The notes under the pieces: generated by a model
The model's input: only the letters and a program-made list of their open reading frames with translations
The model's database searches: none
Told to the model about the DNA's origin: nothing
Assembly (NCBI GenBank): GCA_014872805.1
Contig: WKFN01000016.1
Location: forward strand, 1 to 64,000
Direction: 5' to 3'
Length of the DNA: 64,000 nucleotides
Source of the DNA: Opacimonas sp014872805
Lineage (GTDB): Bacteria > Pseudomonadota > Gammaproteobacteria > Enterobacterales > Alteromonadaceae
Shown here: positions 26,427 through 35,421 of the stretch, piece after piece
Position numbering within the stretch: position 1 is the stretch's first letter
Layout of the letters: every line of letters begins with the position of its first letter
Position numbers and translations under genes: made by a program

Positions 26427-26470
26427 TTGTCACGATCCTGAAAAAGAACTGATCAGAGTTTGTCATAAAA
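26427..26470 (+). promoter_or_regulatory. Pho-box-like array of four 11-bp repeats
   Basis: TTGTCACGATC, CTGAAAAAGAA, CTGATCAGAGT and TTGTCATAAAA follow one another at exact 11-bp steps, matching the PhoB half-site pattern YTGTCAT at the outer units and more weakly inside. It lies 63 bp before the start of the first alkaline phosphatase gene. Confidence 0.5.
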
Positions 26471-26532
26471 ATCACGTAGATTTTTCAATGTTCAAATTGC
26501 ATGAACAAATATCTCACACTAGGACAATTAAT

Positions 26533-28113
26533 ATGAAAAAAACACTCACTGTATTCGGTAGTGCAATGTTTGCCGTGGCTACCGCCTATGCTCAAACTGC
26601 ACTTCCCGATTATCAAACGCAAAATGCGTGGTTTACTGATGCGCAGTCACAGTTAGAAAGCAAACTGGCTGTAAAAAACACATTTAAAGCAAAAAACGTC
26701 ATTTTGTTTGTCGGTGACGGCATGGGTATTTCTACTTTGACGTCTGCGCGTATTCACAAAGGGCAACTTGAGGGAAATCCGGGCGAAGAAGGGTATTTAA
26801 GTTTTGAGACTTTCCCGCACACAGCCTTGGTAAAAACCTATAACGTTAATGCGCAAACACCTGATTCGGCCGGTACGATGACCGCTATGATGTCTGGCTT
26901 AAAAACAGATGTTGGTGTCATCGGTGTAGATGAAGACATCGAACGTGGCGATTGCAGTACCGTTGCAGGCAATGAGGTGATGACTGCACTAGAAATGGCT
27001 GAAATTAAAGGCCTATCGACTGGTATAATTTCAACTGCGCGTATCACGCATGCAACGCCAGCGGCAACTTACGCTAAATCAGCTGATCGCAACTGGGAAG
27101 ATGTTTCTGACATGCCAGAAGCTGCGGTAACCGATGGCTGTGAAGATATTGCATCACAGTTAGTCAACTTCGAAGCAAACTTAGAAGCACGCTTTGCCGG
27201 TGTCGATGTTGACGGCATCGATGTGGTTATGGGGGGAGGTCGTCGTCATTTTTTACCCAAAGATGCGGCGTTTAATTCAGCTGATGCCAGCTCGTCAGTC
27301 GAAGGGGATCGTACCGATGGTCGTAACTTAATAAGTGAGTGGCAAGCCACTTATCCGCAGGGTCAATATGTTATGGATCAAGCTGGTTTTGATGCAATTG
27401 ACACGGCTACTTCAACAAAGATCTTTGGCTTGTTTAATGAATCGCACATGCAATACGAAGCCGACCGTGTTAACGACATTGCAGGTGAGCCATCGATTGC
27501 TGAGATGACAACCGCGGCAATTGAGATCTTAGATAATAATCCAAATGGGTTCTTCTTGATGGTTGAGTCTGGCCGAATTGACCATGCGCACCACGCAGGT
27601 AATGCCGCTGGTGCCTTAACCGATACCTTGGCTTTTGCCGATGCGGTTGCAGCGGCGGACGCTTTAACCTCGGATGAAGATACTTTAATTTTGGTTACAG
27701 CTGATCACGGTCATGTATTTACCATTGCAGGCTATCCGAAGCGTGGTAATCCAATTTTGGGAAAAGTAGTTTCTGTAGGCAGTACAGAGCCAGCCATGGC
27801 TGCGGATGGCTTGCCGTTCACTACGTTAGGTTACACCAATGGTCGTGGTTTCCGTGATTACGGCGCAGAAACCAATTCTGACGTCACTTATGGAGAGCCA
27901 AATAACAATGGTCGTAAAGATCTGACTGCAGTGGATACAACAACACCAGGCTTTCACCAAGAAGCACTTATCCCTACGTCTTCAGAAACACATTCAGGTG
28001 AAGACATTAGTTTGCATGCTAAAGGTCCTGGTGCCCAATTAGCCCAAGGTGTGGTTGAGCAAAACTATATTTATCACTTAATTAATCAAGCATTAGGCTT
28101 GGTGCAAGAATAA
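26533..28113 (+). CDS. Alkaline phosphatase, periplasmic
   Basis: 526 residues from ATG 26533, where a clear signal peptide (MKKTLTVFGSAMFAVATAYA) starts; an in-frame ATG at 26488 lacks this. It belongs to the PhoA superfamily: LFVGDGMGISTLTSAR with the metal Asp, QTPDSAGTMTAM with the nucleophilic Ser, GRIDHAHHAGNA with metal histidines, and LVTADHGHVF. It hydrolyses phosphate monoesters outside the cytoplasm. The neighbouring gene is a close paralogue, and a Pho-box-like array lies upstream, suggesting induction by phosphate starvation. Confidence 0.93.
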   Translation: MKKTLTVFGSAMFAVATAYAQTALPDYQTQNAWFTDAQSQLESKLAVKNTFKAKNVILFVGDGMGISTLTSARIHKGQLEGNPGEEGYLSFETFPHTALVKTYNVNAQTPDSAGTMTAMMSGLKTDVGVIGVDEDIERGDCSTVAGNEVMTALEMAEIKGLSTGIISTARITHATPAATYAKSADRNWEDVSDMPEAAVTDGCEDIASQLVNFEANLEARFAGVDVDGIDVVMGGGRRHFLPKDAAFNSADASSSVEGDRTDGRNLISEWQATYPQGQYVMDQAGFDAIDTATSTKIFGLFNESHMQYEADRVNDIAGEPSIAEMTTAAIEILDNNPNGFFLMVESGRIDHAHHAGNAAGALTDTLAFADAVAAADALTSDEDTLILVTADHGHVFTIAGYPKRGNPILGKVVSVGSTEPAMAADGLPFTTLGYTNGRGFRDYGAETNSDVTYGEPNNNGRKDLTAVDTTTPGFHQEALIPTSSETHSGEDISLHAKGPGAQLAQGVVEQNYIYHLINQALGLVQE

Positions 28114-28133
28114 CAAAGCCTAAGGAAATAAAG

Positions 28134-30029
28134 ATGAAATTATTAAAATTAAGCGTCTTAGCGTTAGCTATTACAGGGTTATCTGCGTGTACATTAGACG
28201 GTGATGATGGTGCAACGGGCGCACAAGGCGCACAAGGTCAAACAGGTGCACAAGGTCCAGCAGGAAATAACTCATTAGTGAACCAAACCGTTCTCGCTGT
28301 AAACAATGCACAATGTCGCAATGGCGGTACGCAAATCGATTCCGGTGTTGACGCGAATGGAAACGGTATTTTGGATGCGTCTGAAATTAGCCAAACTAGC
28401 TATGTATGTACACCTGCCGTCAATACAGTTGACCGTACCACGATTGCAAATAACTTAACCAACCCATGGTATCAAGCCGGTCAGTTAGAACTGAGTGAGG
28501 CTCGTCAGACGTGGCTTAATAACACAACTGGTCGTATGGCCAAAATGGCTCGTGTTGACTCTGCCAATGAAACCACGGCACAAACCATCGCGCGTTTACG
28601 CGGCACAGCGAAAAACGTTATCTTGTTTGTCGGCGATGGTATGGGCGTCTCTACGGTCACTGCGGCGCGTATTTTAGATGGCCAAAACAAAGGCATGTTC
28701 GGTGAAGAAAATAATCTGCACTTTGATGAGTTTCCTTTCGCAGGCTTAGCAAAAACCTATAATGTTGATGCACAAACACCGGATTCTGCAGGCACCATGA
28801 CAGCCATGGTTGCGGGTGTCAAAACGGACGTAGGTACTATAGGTGTTGATGAAGACATTGAACGTGGAAACTGTGCCACGGTTGCAGGTAATGAACTAGT
28901 CACAGCGCTAGAGCTTGCTGAAATGGCCGGAAAAGCAACGGGTATTATCTCGACTGCGCGTATTACTCATGCCACGCCGGCGGCAACTTATGCCAAATCA
29001 GCCGATCGCAACTGGGAAGATATTTCCGATATGCCTGAAGCAGCGATAACGGAAGGTTGTGAAGATATCGCATCACAGTTAGTGAACTTTGAAGCAAATC
29101 TTGAAGCACGTTTCGATGGTGTGGATGTCAATGGTATCGATGTCGTGATGGGCGGTGGTCGTCGTCACTTTTTACCAAAAGATGCGGCATTTAATTCTGC
29201 TGACGCTGCGTCTTCGGTAGAAGGTGATCGCAGTGATGGTCGCAACCTAGTTGCTGAATGGCAGACCCAGTATCCAACAGGCGCGTACGTGATGGATCAA
29301 GCGGGATTTGATGCGATTGATGCAGAAGCGACGGAAAAACTATTCGGTTTGTTCAATGAATCTCACATGCAATACCACGCTGACCGTGTTAATGACATTG
29401 CGGGGGAACCAACAATTGCAGAAATGACTGCAAAAGCGGTGCGTATCCTAGACAATGATGAAGATGGTTTCTTCTTAATGGTCGAATCAGGTCGTATTGA
29501 TCACTCACACCACGCAGGTAATGCATACGGCGCATTGACAGACACCATTGCTTTTGCGGAAGCGGTTAAAGTAGCTGATGAGCTGACAGCTGATGATGAT
29601 ACCTTAATCATCGTTACCGCAGACCACGGTCATGTCTTTACTATTGCTGGTTATCCTAAGCGTGGAAACCCAATCTTGGGTAAAGTGGTTGGGGTAGGTT
29701 CTGATACACCTGCGTTAGCTGGTGATGAACTGCCTTACACGACGTTAGGTTATACCAATGGACGTGGTTTTAGAGACTTTGGTCCAACGAGCTTTAACCC
29801 TGATGCAACGTATGGGTTAGATGCGGATACTGGACGTAAGGATTTGACGGATATCACTACGACAGAAGCGGGTTTCCACCAAGAAGCACTGGTACCTTAC
29901 AGTGCAGAGACCCACTCAGGTGAAGACATTGGGATTTATGCAAAAGGGCCTGCGGCATTTTTGGTGAATGGTACCAATGAGCAAAATATGATTTATCACA
30001 TCATGGCTTTTGCTGCTGATCTTAAGTAA
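28134..30029 (+). CDS. Alkaline phosphatase lipoprotein with collagen-like and DUF7151-like N-terminus
   Basis: 631 residues. A lipoprotein signal (ITGLSAC, Cys19) is followed by a short Gly-x-x repeat stretch (GATGAQGAQGQTGAQGPAGN) and a ~45-residue module with NAQCRNGGTQIDSGVDANGN, then ILDASEI, as in DUF7151. The rest is nearly the same phosphatase as its upstream neighbour: FVGDGMGVSTVTAAR, TPDSAGTMTAMV, GRIDHSHHAGNA, VTADHGHVF. It starts 20 bp after the upstream gene, so they form one operon. Duplication with a new surface-anchoring module is the likely history. An intrinsic terminator follows. Confidence 0.92.
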   Translation: MKLLKLSVLALAITGLSACTLDGDDGATGAQGAQGQTGAQGPAGNNSLVNQTVLAVNNAQCRNGGTQIDSGVDANGNGILDASEISQTSYVCTPAVNTVDRTTIANNLTNPWYQAGQLELSEARQTWLNNTTGRMAKMARVDSANETTAQTIARLRGTAKNVILFVGDGMGVSTVTAARILDGQNKGMFGEENNLHFDEFPFAGLAKTYNVDAQTPDSAGTMTAMVAGVKTDVGTIGVDEDIERGNCATVAGNELVTALELAEMAGKATGIISTARITHATPAATYAKSADRNWEDISDMPEAAITEGCEDIASQLVNFEANLEARFDGVDVNGIDVVMGGGRRHFLPKDAAFNSADAASSVEGDRSDGRNLVAEWQTQYPTGAYVMDQAGFDAIDAEATEKLFGLFNESHMQYHADRVNDIAGEPTIAEMTAKAVRILDNDEDGFFLMVESGRIDHSHHAGNAYGALTDTIAFAEAVKVADELTADDDTLIIVTADHGHVFTIAGYPKRGNPILGKVVGVGSDTPALAGDELPYTTLGYTNGRGFRDFGPTSFNPDATYGLDADTGRKDLTDITTTEAGFHQEALVPYSAETHSGEDIGIYAKGPAAFLVNGTNEQNMIYHIMAFAADLK

Positions 30030-30041
30030 CGTTGACAGCCT

Positions 30042-30076
30042 ACGCGTGTTGGGGTAGCCCTAGCACGCGTTTTTTG
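30042..30076 (+). terminator. Intrinsic terminator of the phosphatase operon
   Basis: ACGCGTG and CACGCGT form a 7-bp GC-rich stem, with an inner GGG/CCC pairing in the loop, followed by a T run. It lies 13 bp after the stop of the second phosphatase gene. Confidence 0.85.
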
Positions 30077-30099
30077 TTTTCTTCAATAATGGAAAAATT

Positions 30100-30846
30100 A
30101 TGAAATCTGCACTTTTATGTTTTAGCTTAATTGGTTTTGCGTATTCAGTGATTGCCAGTCCTGATGGTATATCTAATCAATGTGATCACAGTCAAGTTAA
30201 AGCGACTTATACCATTGAAAAAGTCGCAAACGCACAGACCCATCAAACAAGCATTACATTACTGCGCTCAGGTAATCACGTAGCGCATATATATCACGAT
30301 ACAGGTATCACTGAAATGTGGTATCTCAATAGCAAACAACAAATTAAAACTACGCGTTTTTTTGACCAACATCAACGCGCTATTGAATATCAACCTGGAG
30401 AGGGCATTCAAGGTGAAATAGAAACGGATTGGTCACGTCGCTATCAAATCATCGCTGATAATACCCTTAACAAGCTACAGCAAACCAGCGCTTCAAACCA
30501 AGGATGTCAATCGGTAGTATTTTATGCTAGCGACCAAATTAAACTCGAGTGGTTGCCACAAAAGCAGCTCATCCAAAACCTTGAAGTCAAACACCCAAGA
30601 TTTACTGAAACGTGGGAACTCACTTCACTGAGTTTGGATAAGACGGAAATTGCGGCTGAATTTGCCGTCCGTGAACAGTATCTCAGTACAGATTACGCCG
30701 ATATCGGTGATGATCATACTGACCCATTTTTAACGCAAATGGTCAACCTAGGCTTTATCGAAGGTGGCGCGAGTGGCTTTTATAATGACCAAGGCGATGC
30801 CATACAAGGTGAGCATAGCCACAAACATCACGGTCACGCACACTAA
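30100..30846 (+). CDS. Hypothetical secreted protein with His-rich tail
   Basis: 248 residues with an N-terminal signal peptide (about 1-19). The mature protein is a beta-rich hydrophilic domain with a Cys pair (NQCDHS and NQGCQS). The C-terminus ends in HSHKHHGHAH, a histidine cluster that could bind zinc, copper or nickel. It follows the phosphatase operon terminator by about 25 bp, so it may be transcribed by readthrough. Alkaline phosphatases need zinc, so a metal-handling partner is conceivable, but this is speculation. No family recognised. Confidence 0.65.
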   Translation: MKSALLCFSLIGFAYSVIASPDGISNQCDHSQVKATYTIEKVANAQTHQTSITLLRSGNHVAHIYHDTGITEMWYLNSKQQIKTTRFFDQHQRAIEYQPGEGIQGEIETDWSRRYQIIADNTLNKLQQTSASNQGCQSVVFYASDQIKLEWLPQKQLIQNLEVKHPRFTETWELTSLSLDKTEIAAEFAVREQYLSTDYADIGDDHTDPFLTQMVNLGFIEGGASGFYNDQGDAIQGEHSHKHHGHAH

Positions 30847-30854
30847 TCTTATCT

Positions 30855-30892
30855 CAAAAAATAAGCCGAACGACTAGCAATCGCTCGGCTTA
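30855..30892 (-). terminator. Intrinsic terminator of the small minus-strand unit
   Basis: On the minus strand AAGCCGAGCG pairs with CGTTCGGCTT around a 9-nt loop, then ATTTTTTG follows. The T tract is on the minus strand only, so it ends the transcript that carries the 18-residue ORF, not the plus-strand gene. Confidence 0.8.
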
Positions 30893-30941
30893 CCGTGTTC
30901 GAGCTGGAATTATGACCAGCTAGGGCAGAACTAGTAAAGGG

Positions 30942-30998
30942 TTAGTCTAACAGCTCCTCACCCATAGTCATAACACCAAAATTCAAAACACTAGACAT
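30942..30998 (-). CDS. 18-residue ORF with a very strong ribosome site
   Basis: MSSVLNFGVMTMGEELLD followed by TAA. The ATG at 30998 is preceded by TAAGGAGGTGATC (31001-31013), a 13-nt perfect complement of the 3' end of 16S rRNA, at ideal spacing. An intrinsic terminator lies 50 bp beyond the stop. On the minus strand TTGCAA with TATCTT 17 bp further may form a promoter around 31100-31122. The product could be a regulatory or signalling peptide, a leader, or a precursor of a modified peptide. It lies between two plus-strand genes in an otherwise gene-free 370-bp gap. No family recognised. Confidence 0.55.
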   Translation of the reverse strand: MSSVLNFGVMTMGEELLD

Positions 30999-31000
30999 AT

Positions 31001-31013
31001 GATCACCTCCTTA
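31001..31013 (-). promoter_or_regulatory. Extended Shine-Dalgarno sequence
   Basis: TAAGGAGGTGATC on the minus strand pairs with all 13 terminal bases of typical 16S rRNA. Most genes in this window have only 4-6 matching bases, so this site stands out and supports translation of the 18-residue ORF. Confidence 0.7.
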
Positions 31014-31149
31014 AATAATTGCTAAACAAATTCTAATTTACCATGTGGTAAGGAACTGTAAAGAGCCTGAAAGTTTTTATTTAAAAAATATATAAGATAA
31101 TAATGTAACCTTTTATTTGCAATTAAGACGCATATCATTTACATTAAAT

Positions 31150-31160
31150 GTAAGCGCTTT
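31150..31160. promoter_or_regulatory. LacI-type operator candidate upstream of the GH81 gene
   Basis: GTAAGCGCTTT within TGTAAGCGCTTTCA, a near-palindrome around the CG step, 57 bp before the start of the laminarinase gene. AAGCGCTT cores are common in sugar-responsive LacI-family operators. No LacI gene lies in the window. Confidence 0.45.
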
Positions 31161-31216
31161 CATTTTCTTTATTTGACGGCATGTTGTAATTGTTTATCAG
31201 ATAAAGAGGTCCTCTT

Positions 31217-34200
31217 ATGATATATCCCCATATTCGCACTGTTTGTTTGTCTGGCCTATTGGTCCTGTCTGCCTGTGGCGGCGGTGGAAGCGGTACAAGC
31301 CCCGTGGTGCCACCACCTGCTCCTTCGGCCGATACCACAGCGCCGGTTATTACACTTAATGGTTCTGCTACTATAAATTTGACGGTGGGGGATAACTATG
31401 TGGACGCAGGCGCGACGGCAACCGATAATGTCGATGGCAATGTGTCTGTCAGTGTCGAAAGCACCTACGTGGATGAGGCCGGTACCTATACCATTACTTA
31501 TACCGCCAGTGATAGTGCGGGGAATCAAAGTCAATTGAGTCGTACAGTAGTCGTGACGGCGCCAGCCCCTCCTTCAAATAACGCGTCCGAGGTTGTCGTC
31601 ATGCGTGCCGCTACACCCGATGCGCGTTGGGATCGCGGGATTCAGGCATTTGATCAGGCGCTAGGGTATGGTGACTGCGATAACGCGGCGGTGATGTGCG
31701 CTTCGATGCAGTGGCAGACCATACAAGATCTAGAACGCGGTCCGGTATTGCAAGTGACTCACACCAATGGCGCACAACTTGCCGGTTTATTTATCAGTGC
31801 CACCTCAGGACTGGATTTTAGTGCGTATGCACAAGGGAGCATCAATTTTGATATCAAAGTGATATCGGGTGATCCCAATATGACCTTTAAGTTGGATTGC
31901 GTGTACCCCTGTACCTCGGGTAATGTGGATCTCGGCCCACAACCGATTGGAGAGTGGACGACCATTTCCTATCCTTTAGCGCAATTGCAAGCCAGTAACT
32001 TGAATCTTCGGACGATTAACACTGGGATTGTAATATGGGCATCGCAGTTTAATGATACCGTGTTTGTATTGGATAATGTGTATTTTTCAACGAGCTCTGA
32101 GAACGCGGTTGTGCCTGAGCCCAATCCTACGGGACCAGGATTTTATGATTTTACAGCGTTGACGTTTGGGGCAGGGAATGTGTCCGATACGATCAATCCG
32201 AACAGTTATCGTTGTGTTGAAGATTACGGCAATTGGATTTACAACGCAGGCGTTGTTGAGCCAGGCATTGCGGGTTGTGATACAACTACGGGTATTCCTC
32301 AAGGCACACCCACACCGCTTTATCCGCATGTCAGTGGCCCGGCTGCTGAACGCCCTCTGGCCAGCGGACGCTGGTGGGGGTCTGTCTCTTTCTTAGGCGA
32401 AATGGAAATCGGCAACCCTAATGCTGCCGCGTATATTACCCCTGATCCCATTACCGCTCGCATTACCAATAAAGGGGTGCGCATGATGGGCTTACCAAGC
32501 GGGATCCGAGTTTTGGGTAATGACTTTTTGTATCAGATTCCTGACCCATTCAGCGAAGTCATGGATGGGATAGCCATTGCTAACAGTGAGTACACGCAAT
32601 TAGACGCTACGCTATATGACTTTTCCGATGGCTCTGTTACGGTACTGTGGAAAAGCGGTGAGATCGAAGTCATGCGCGGGACCTTCGTGCACGGTTCACC
32701 CTATGTGTACTTTGATGTGTTAGCGGGCGACATGGTGTTGCGGACCTTGCGGGCCGACGGTGGAGAAAAAGGCACATTCTATGCGCAAAACAACAGTCTG
32801 GGCGTGTGGACCAGCGATGCGGGCAATACTAACTATTTTTTAGTGTCTGGTGATACGGGCACAGTATTTAATGCAGTAGAATCGAATGAGATTCGCATCA
32901 ACAGTGTCACTGGCGGCATTACGGTTGCGTTACTACCCACCGCGACCACGCCAAGTAATGCGATGATCATGGCTCATGAACAACTTGCACGCAATGTCGT
33001 ACATGCGGTACATGTCAATTACGAGGTGGACCATTCACAACAACAAGTATCAGTATCGCACCAATACGTCGACGCAAATGCACAGCCTGTGACGACCATG
33101 ACCGGTATGCAACCTCTACACTGGAAACACGCTCAAATGACAGAACCCGCTTACAGTCGTCGCAGTGCACGAGGCGTAACGCAGTTTCACGTAGGCACAG
33201 GCTTTACTTACACTTTACCCTTTGTTGGTGTATTACCGACGTTACCAGCCATCAATAATGATCTGGAACTGAATGTGGTGACTCAACATATCAATGATTT
33301 CATTGCGCTCGGGGAGGCCCAGTGGAACGACGGTCGTGAGGATGCGTACTGGAGCGGTAAAAATTACGGCAAAGTGGCAGAGTTGATCGCATTGGCCGAT
33401 GAGCTTGAGCTTGCTGAACAACGCGACCGGTTGTTAGCCTGGTTAAAAACCGAACTCACGGATTGGTTCACCGCAACAGCCGACGATGGGCTCGATGAAC
33501 AGCAGTATTTTGCCTATGACGCGACGTGGGATACGTTATTTGCGATGGAAGAATCGTTTGCATCCCATCAACAGCTCAACGACCACCATTTTCATTATGG
33601 TTATCTGGTGCGGGCTGCAGCAGAAGTCTGCCGCTTTGATGCGTCATGGTGCAGTGCGTCGCAATACGGGCCGATGATCGAGTTATTGATCCGCGATTAC
33701 GCTGGTGGACGAGAGGACGATATGTTCCCTTATTTGCGTCATTTTGATCCGGCCAACGGCTTTTCTTGGGCATCGGGTCGAGTCAACTTTGTGCGCGGTA
33801 ACAACAACGAATCGACTTCTGAGGCGGCGAACGCTTATGGCGCCATGATTTTGTACGGTATGCTCACGGGCAATGATGAGATCCGCGATCGCGGGATCTA
33901 TTTGCATGCGTCGACCGCCGCGGCGTATTGGCAGTACTGGAATAACATCGATGGCTGGCAATCAAATAATGACGCCACGCTGGATAACTTCCCGAGTGGC
34001 TATGAACGGATAACAACGTCGATCATCTGGGGCGATGGCGCTGTCTTTTCAACCTGGTTCTCGCCAGCGTTTGCGCACATTCTCGGGATTCAAGGTTTAC
34101 CTTCCAATACTTTGAGTTTGCATATTGGACAATACCCTGATTACCTTGCGGATTACGTTTCTTTGGGCTTAACTGAGTCAAGTAATAACAAACCGTCTGG

Positions 34201-34537
34201 CCTGATCCCTGATCAGTGGCGCGATATTTGGTGGAAAATTTGGTCGATGACCGATGCAGACAGTGCGTTTACGGATTATTTGAGTATGACGGATTACACC
34301 CCAGAAGCGGGTGAAACCAAAGCACATACGTATTATTGGATCAAACAGTGGCAAGTCTTAGGGAACATGCAAAACGACGGTATTACGGCAGACTACCCAA
34401 GTGCGATGGTCTTTGAAAATCAAGGGATCAAACATTACGTGGTATACAACTTCAGTGATGCACCCTTGACCGTTCGCTTCAGTGATGGTGTGACAGTCAA
34501 TGCTGTGCCACGTGATTTTACGGTGTTGAGTTTGTAA
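31217..34537 (+). CDS. GH81 endo-beta-1,3-glucanase (laminarinase) lipoprotein
   Basis: 1106 residues. A lipoprotein signal (LVLSACGGGG, Cys20) and Pro-rich linker lead to a DUF5011/Ig-like module (about 42-115: APVITLNG, VGDNYVDAGATATDN, GTYTITYTASDSAGN), then a ~170-residue carbohydrate-binding-like beta-domain. The catalytic part begins near residue 360. LNDHHFHYGYL (about 787) carries the acid Asp, and NNESTSEAANAYG (about 862) the catalytic glutamates. It cleaves beta-1,3-glucan such as algal laminarin or fungal glucan at the cell surface. Monocistronic; a LacI-like site lies upstream. Confidence 0.92.
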   Translation: MIYPHIRTVCLSGLLVLSACGGGGSGTSPVVPPPAPSADTTAPVITLNGSATINLTVGDNYVDAGATATDNVDGNVSVSVESTYVDEAGTYTITYTASDSAGNQSQLSRTVVVTAPAPPSNNASEVVVMRAATPDARWDRGIQAFDQALGYGDCDNAAVMCASMQWQTIQDLERGPVLQVTHTNGAQLAGLFISATSGLDFSAYAQGSINFDIKVISGDPNMTFKLDCVYPCTSGNVDLGPQPIGEWTTISYPLAQLQASNLNLRTINTGIVIWASQFNDTVFVLDNVYFSTSSENAVVPEPNPTGPGFYDFTALTFGAGNVSDTINPNSYRCVEDYGNWIYNAGVVEPGIAGCDTTTGIPQGTPTPLYPHVSGPAAERPLASGRWWGSVSFLGEMEIGNPNAAAYITPDPITARITNKGVRMMGLPSGIRVLGNDFLYQIPDPFSEVMDGIAIANSEYTQLDATLYDFSDGSVTVLWKSGEIEVMRGTFVHGSPYVYFDVLAGDMVLRTLRADGGEKGTFYAQNNSLGVWTSDAGNTNYFLVSGDTGTVFNAVESNEIRINSVTGGITVALLPTATTPSNAMIMAHEQLARNVVHAVHVNYEVDHSQQQVSVSHQYVDANAQPVTTMTGMQPLHWKHAQMTEPAYSRRSARGVTQFHVGTGFTYTLPFVGVLPTLPAINNDLELNVVTQHINDFIALGEAQWNDGREDAYWSGKNYGKVAELIALADELELAEQRDRLLAWLKTELTDWFTATADDGLDEQQYFAYDATWDTLFAMEESFASHQQLNDHHFHYGYLVRAAAEVCRFDASWCSASQYGPMIELLIRDYAGGREDDMFPYLRHFDPANGFSWASGRVNFVRGNNNESTSEAANAYGAMILYGMLTGNDEIRDRGIYLHASTAAAYWQYWNNIDGWQSNNDATLDNFPSGYERITTSIIWGDGAVFSTWFSPAFAHILGIQGLPSNTLSLHIGQYPDYLADYVSLGLTESSNNKPSGLIPDQWRDIWWKIWSMTDADSAFTDYLSMTDYTPEAGETKAHTYYWIKQWQVLGNMQNDGITADYPSAMVFENQGIKHYVVYNFSDAPLTVRFSDGVTVNAVPRDFTVLSL

Positions 34538-34628
34538 ACCAGAGTGAATCCAGAGGTATTTAGTCCGACTTAACGATGTGCTCATCGACCTTTACGGGCA
34601 TGATGTAGCAAAAATTAGGAACGACAAT

Positions 34629-35411
34629 ATGCAGATACCTAAGTACGTGGAAGGCCACCAATTATTGGCGAACAAGTCCGTCTTAATTACCGCAGCAGCG
34701 GGTTCTGGCATTGGTTTTGCGACCGCACAAAAAGCCGTAGAAGAGGGCTGTCGAGCACTCGTTATCAGTGATATTCACGAGGAACGACTGTCTGCTTCGG
34801 TCGACAAACTCCAGCGCATTGCCCCCAATACGCCCATCTTGGGCTACGTGTGCAACGTCACCGATCAAGCTCAAGTCGATACCCTTATCAATGAGGCGGA
34901 AGCCTTTACTCAAGGCGTGGATGTGTTGATCAACAACGCAGGCTTAGGTGGTAGTAAACCCCTTGTGGAAATGACCGACAACGAATGGCACACAGTGTTG
35001 GACGTGACGTTAACCGGCACGATGCGTATGATGCGAGCCCAGTTACCGCATTTTATCCGTCGTCAACGCGGCGTAATCATCAACAATGCCTCAGTACTCG
35101 GTTGGCGGGCGCAAGCTGAACAAAGTCATTATGCAGCGGCCAAAGCGGGAGTCATGGCGTTAACTCGTTGTGTCGCAATGGAAGCCGCTCCGCATCAGAT
35201 CCGCATCAACGCCGTCAGTCCCAGTATTGCGATGCATGATTTTCTGAAAAAAAGTGCGCCAGAGGCCCTACTCAACCAGCTCAGTGAGAGAGAAGCCTTT
35301 GGTCGTGCGGCAGAGGTATGGGAAATTGCGAATGTCATGATGTTTTTGGCCAGCGATTACAGTAGCTATATGACGGGCGAAGTGGTTTCCGTCAGCAGTC
35401 AACACGCATAA
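34629..35411 (+). CDS. SDR-family 3-hydroxyacyl-CoA dehydrogenase-like
   Basis: 260 residues from ATG 34629 (TAGGA upstream). Rossmann motif is TAAAGSGIGFATA, NNAG follows, and the catalytic set is N-S-YxxxK: NNASVLGWRAQAEQSHYAAAK. Together with the MaoC hydratase and thiolase downstream it completes a set for hydration, oxidation and cleavage of an acyl-CoA. The GSGIG variant and the neighbours resemble SDRs of steroid or branched-isoprenoid catabolism (IpdF-like) more than FabG, but the substrate is not determined. First gene of a three-gene operon. Confidence 0.8.
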   Translation: MQIPKYVEGHQLLANKSVLITAAAGSGIGFATAQKAVEEGCRALVISDIHEERLSASVDKLQRIAPNTPILGYVCNVTDQAQVDTLINEAEAFTQGVDVLINNAGLGGSKPLVEMTDNEWHTVLDVTLTGTMRMMRAQLPHFIRRQRGVIINNASVLGWRAQAEQSHYAAAKAGVMALTRCVAMEAAPHQIRINAVSPSIAMHDFLKKSAPEALLNQLSEREAFGRAAEVWEIANVMMFLASDYSSYMTGEVVSVSSQHA

Positions 35412-35421
35412 GGTGATGTCA

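Noticed and set aside
28134..28260. Gly-x-x stretch of the second phosphatase as a true collagen domain
   Set aside because: Only about ten triplets and Gln/Ala-rich; a short stalk is more likely than a triple helix.
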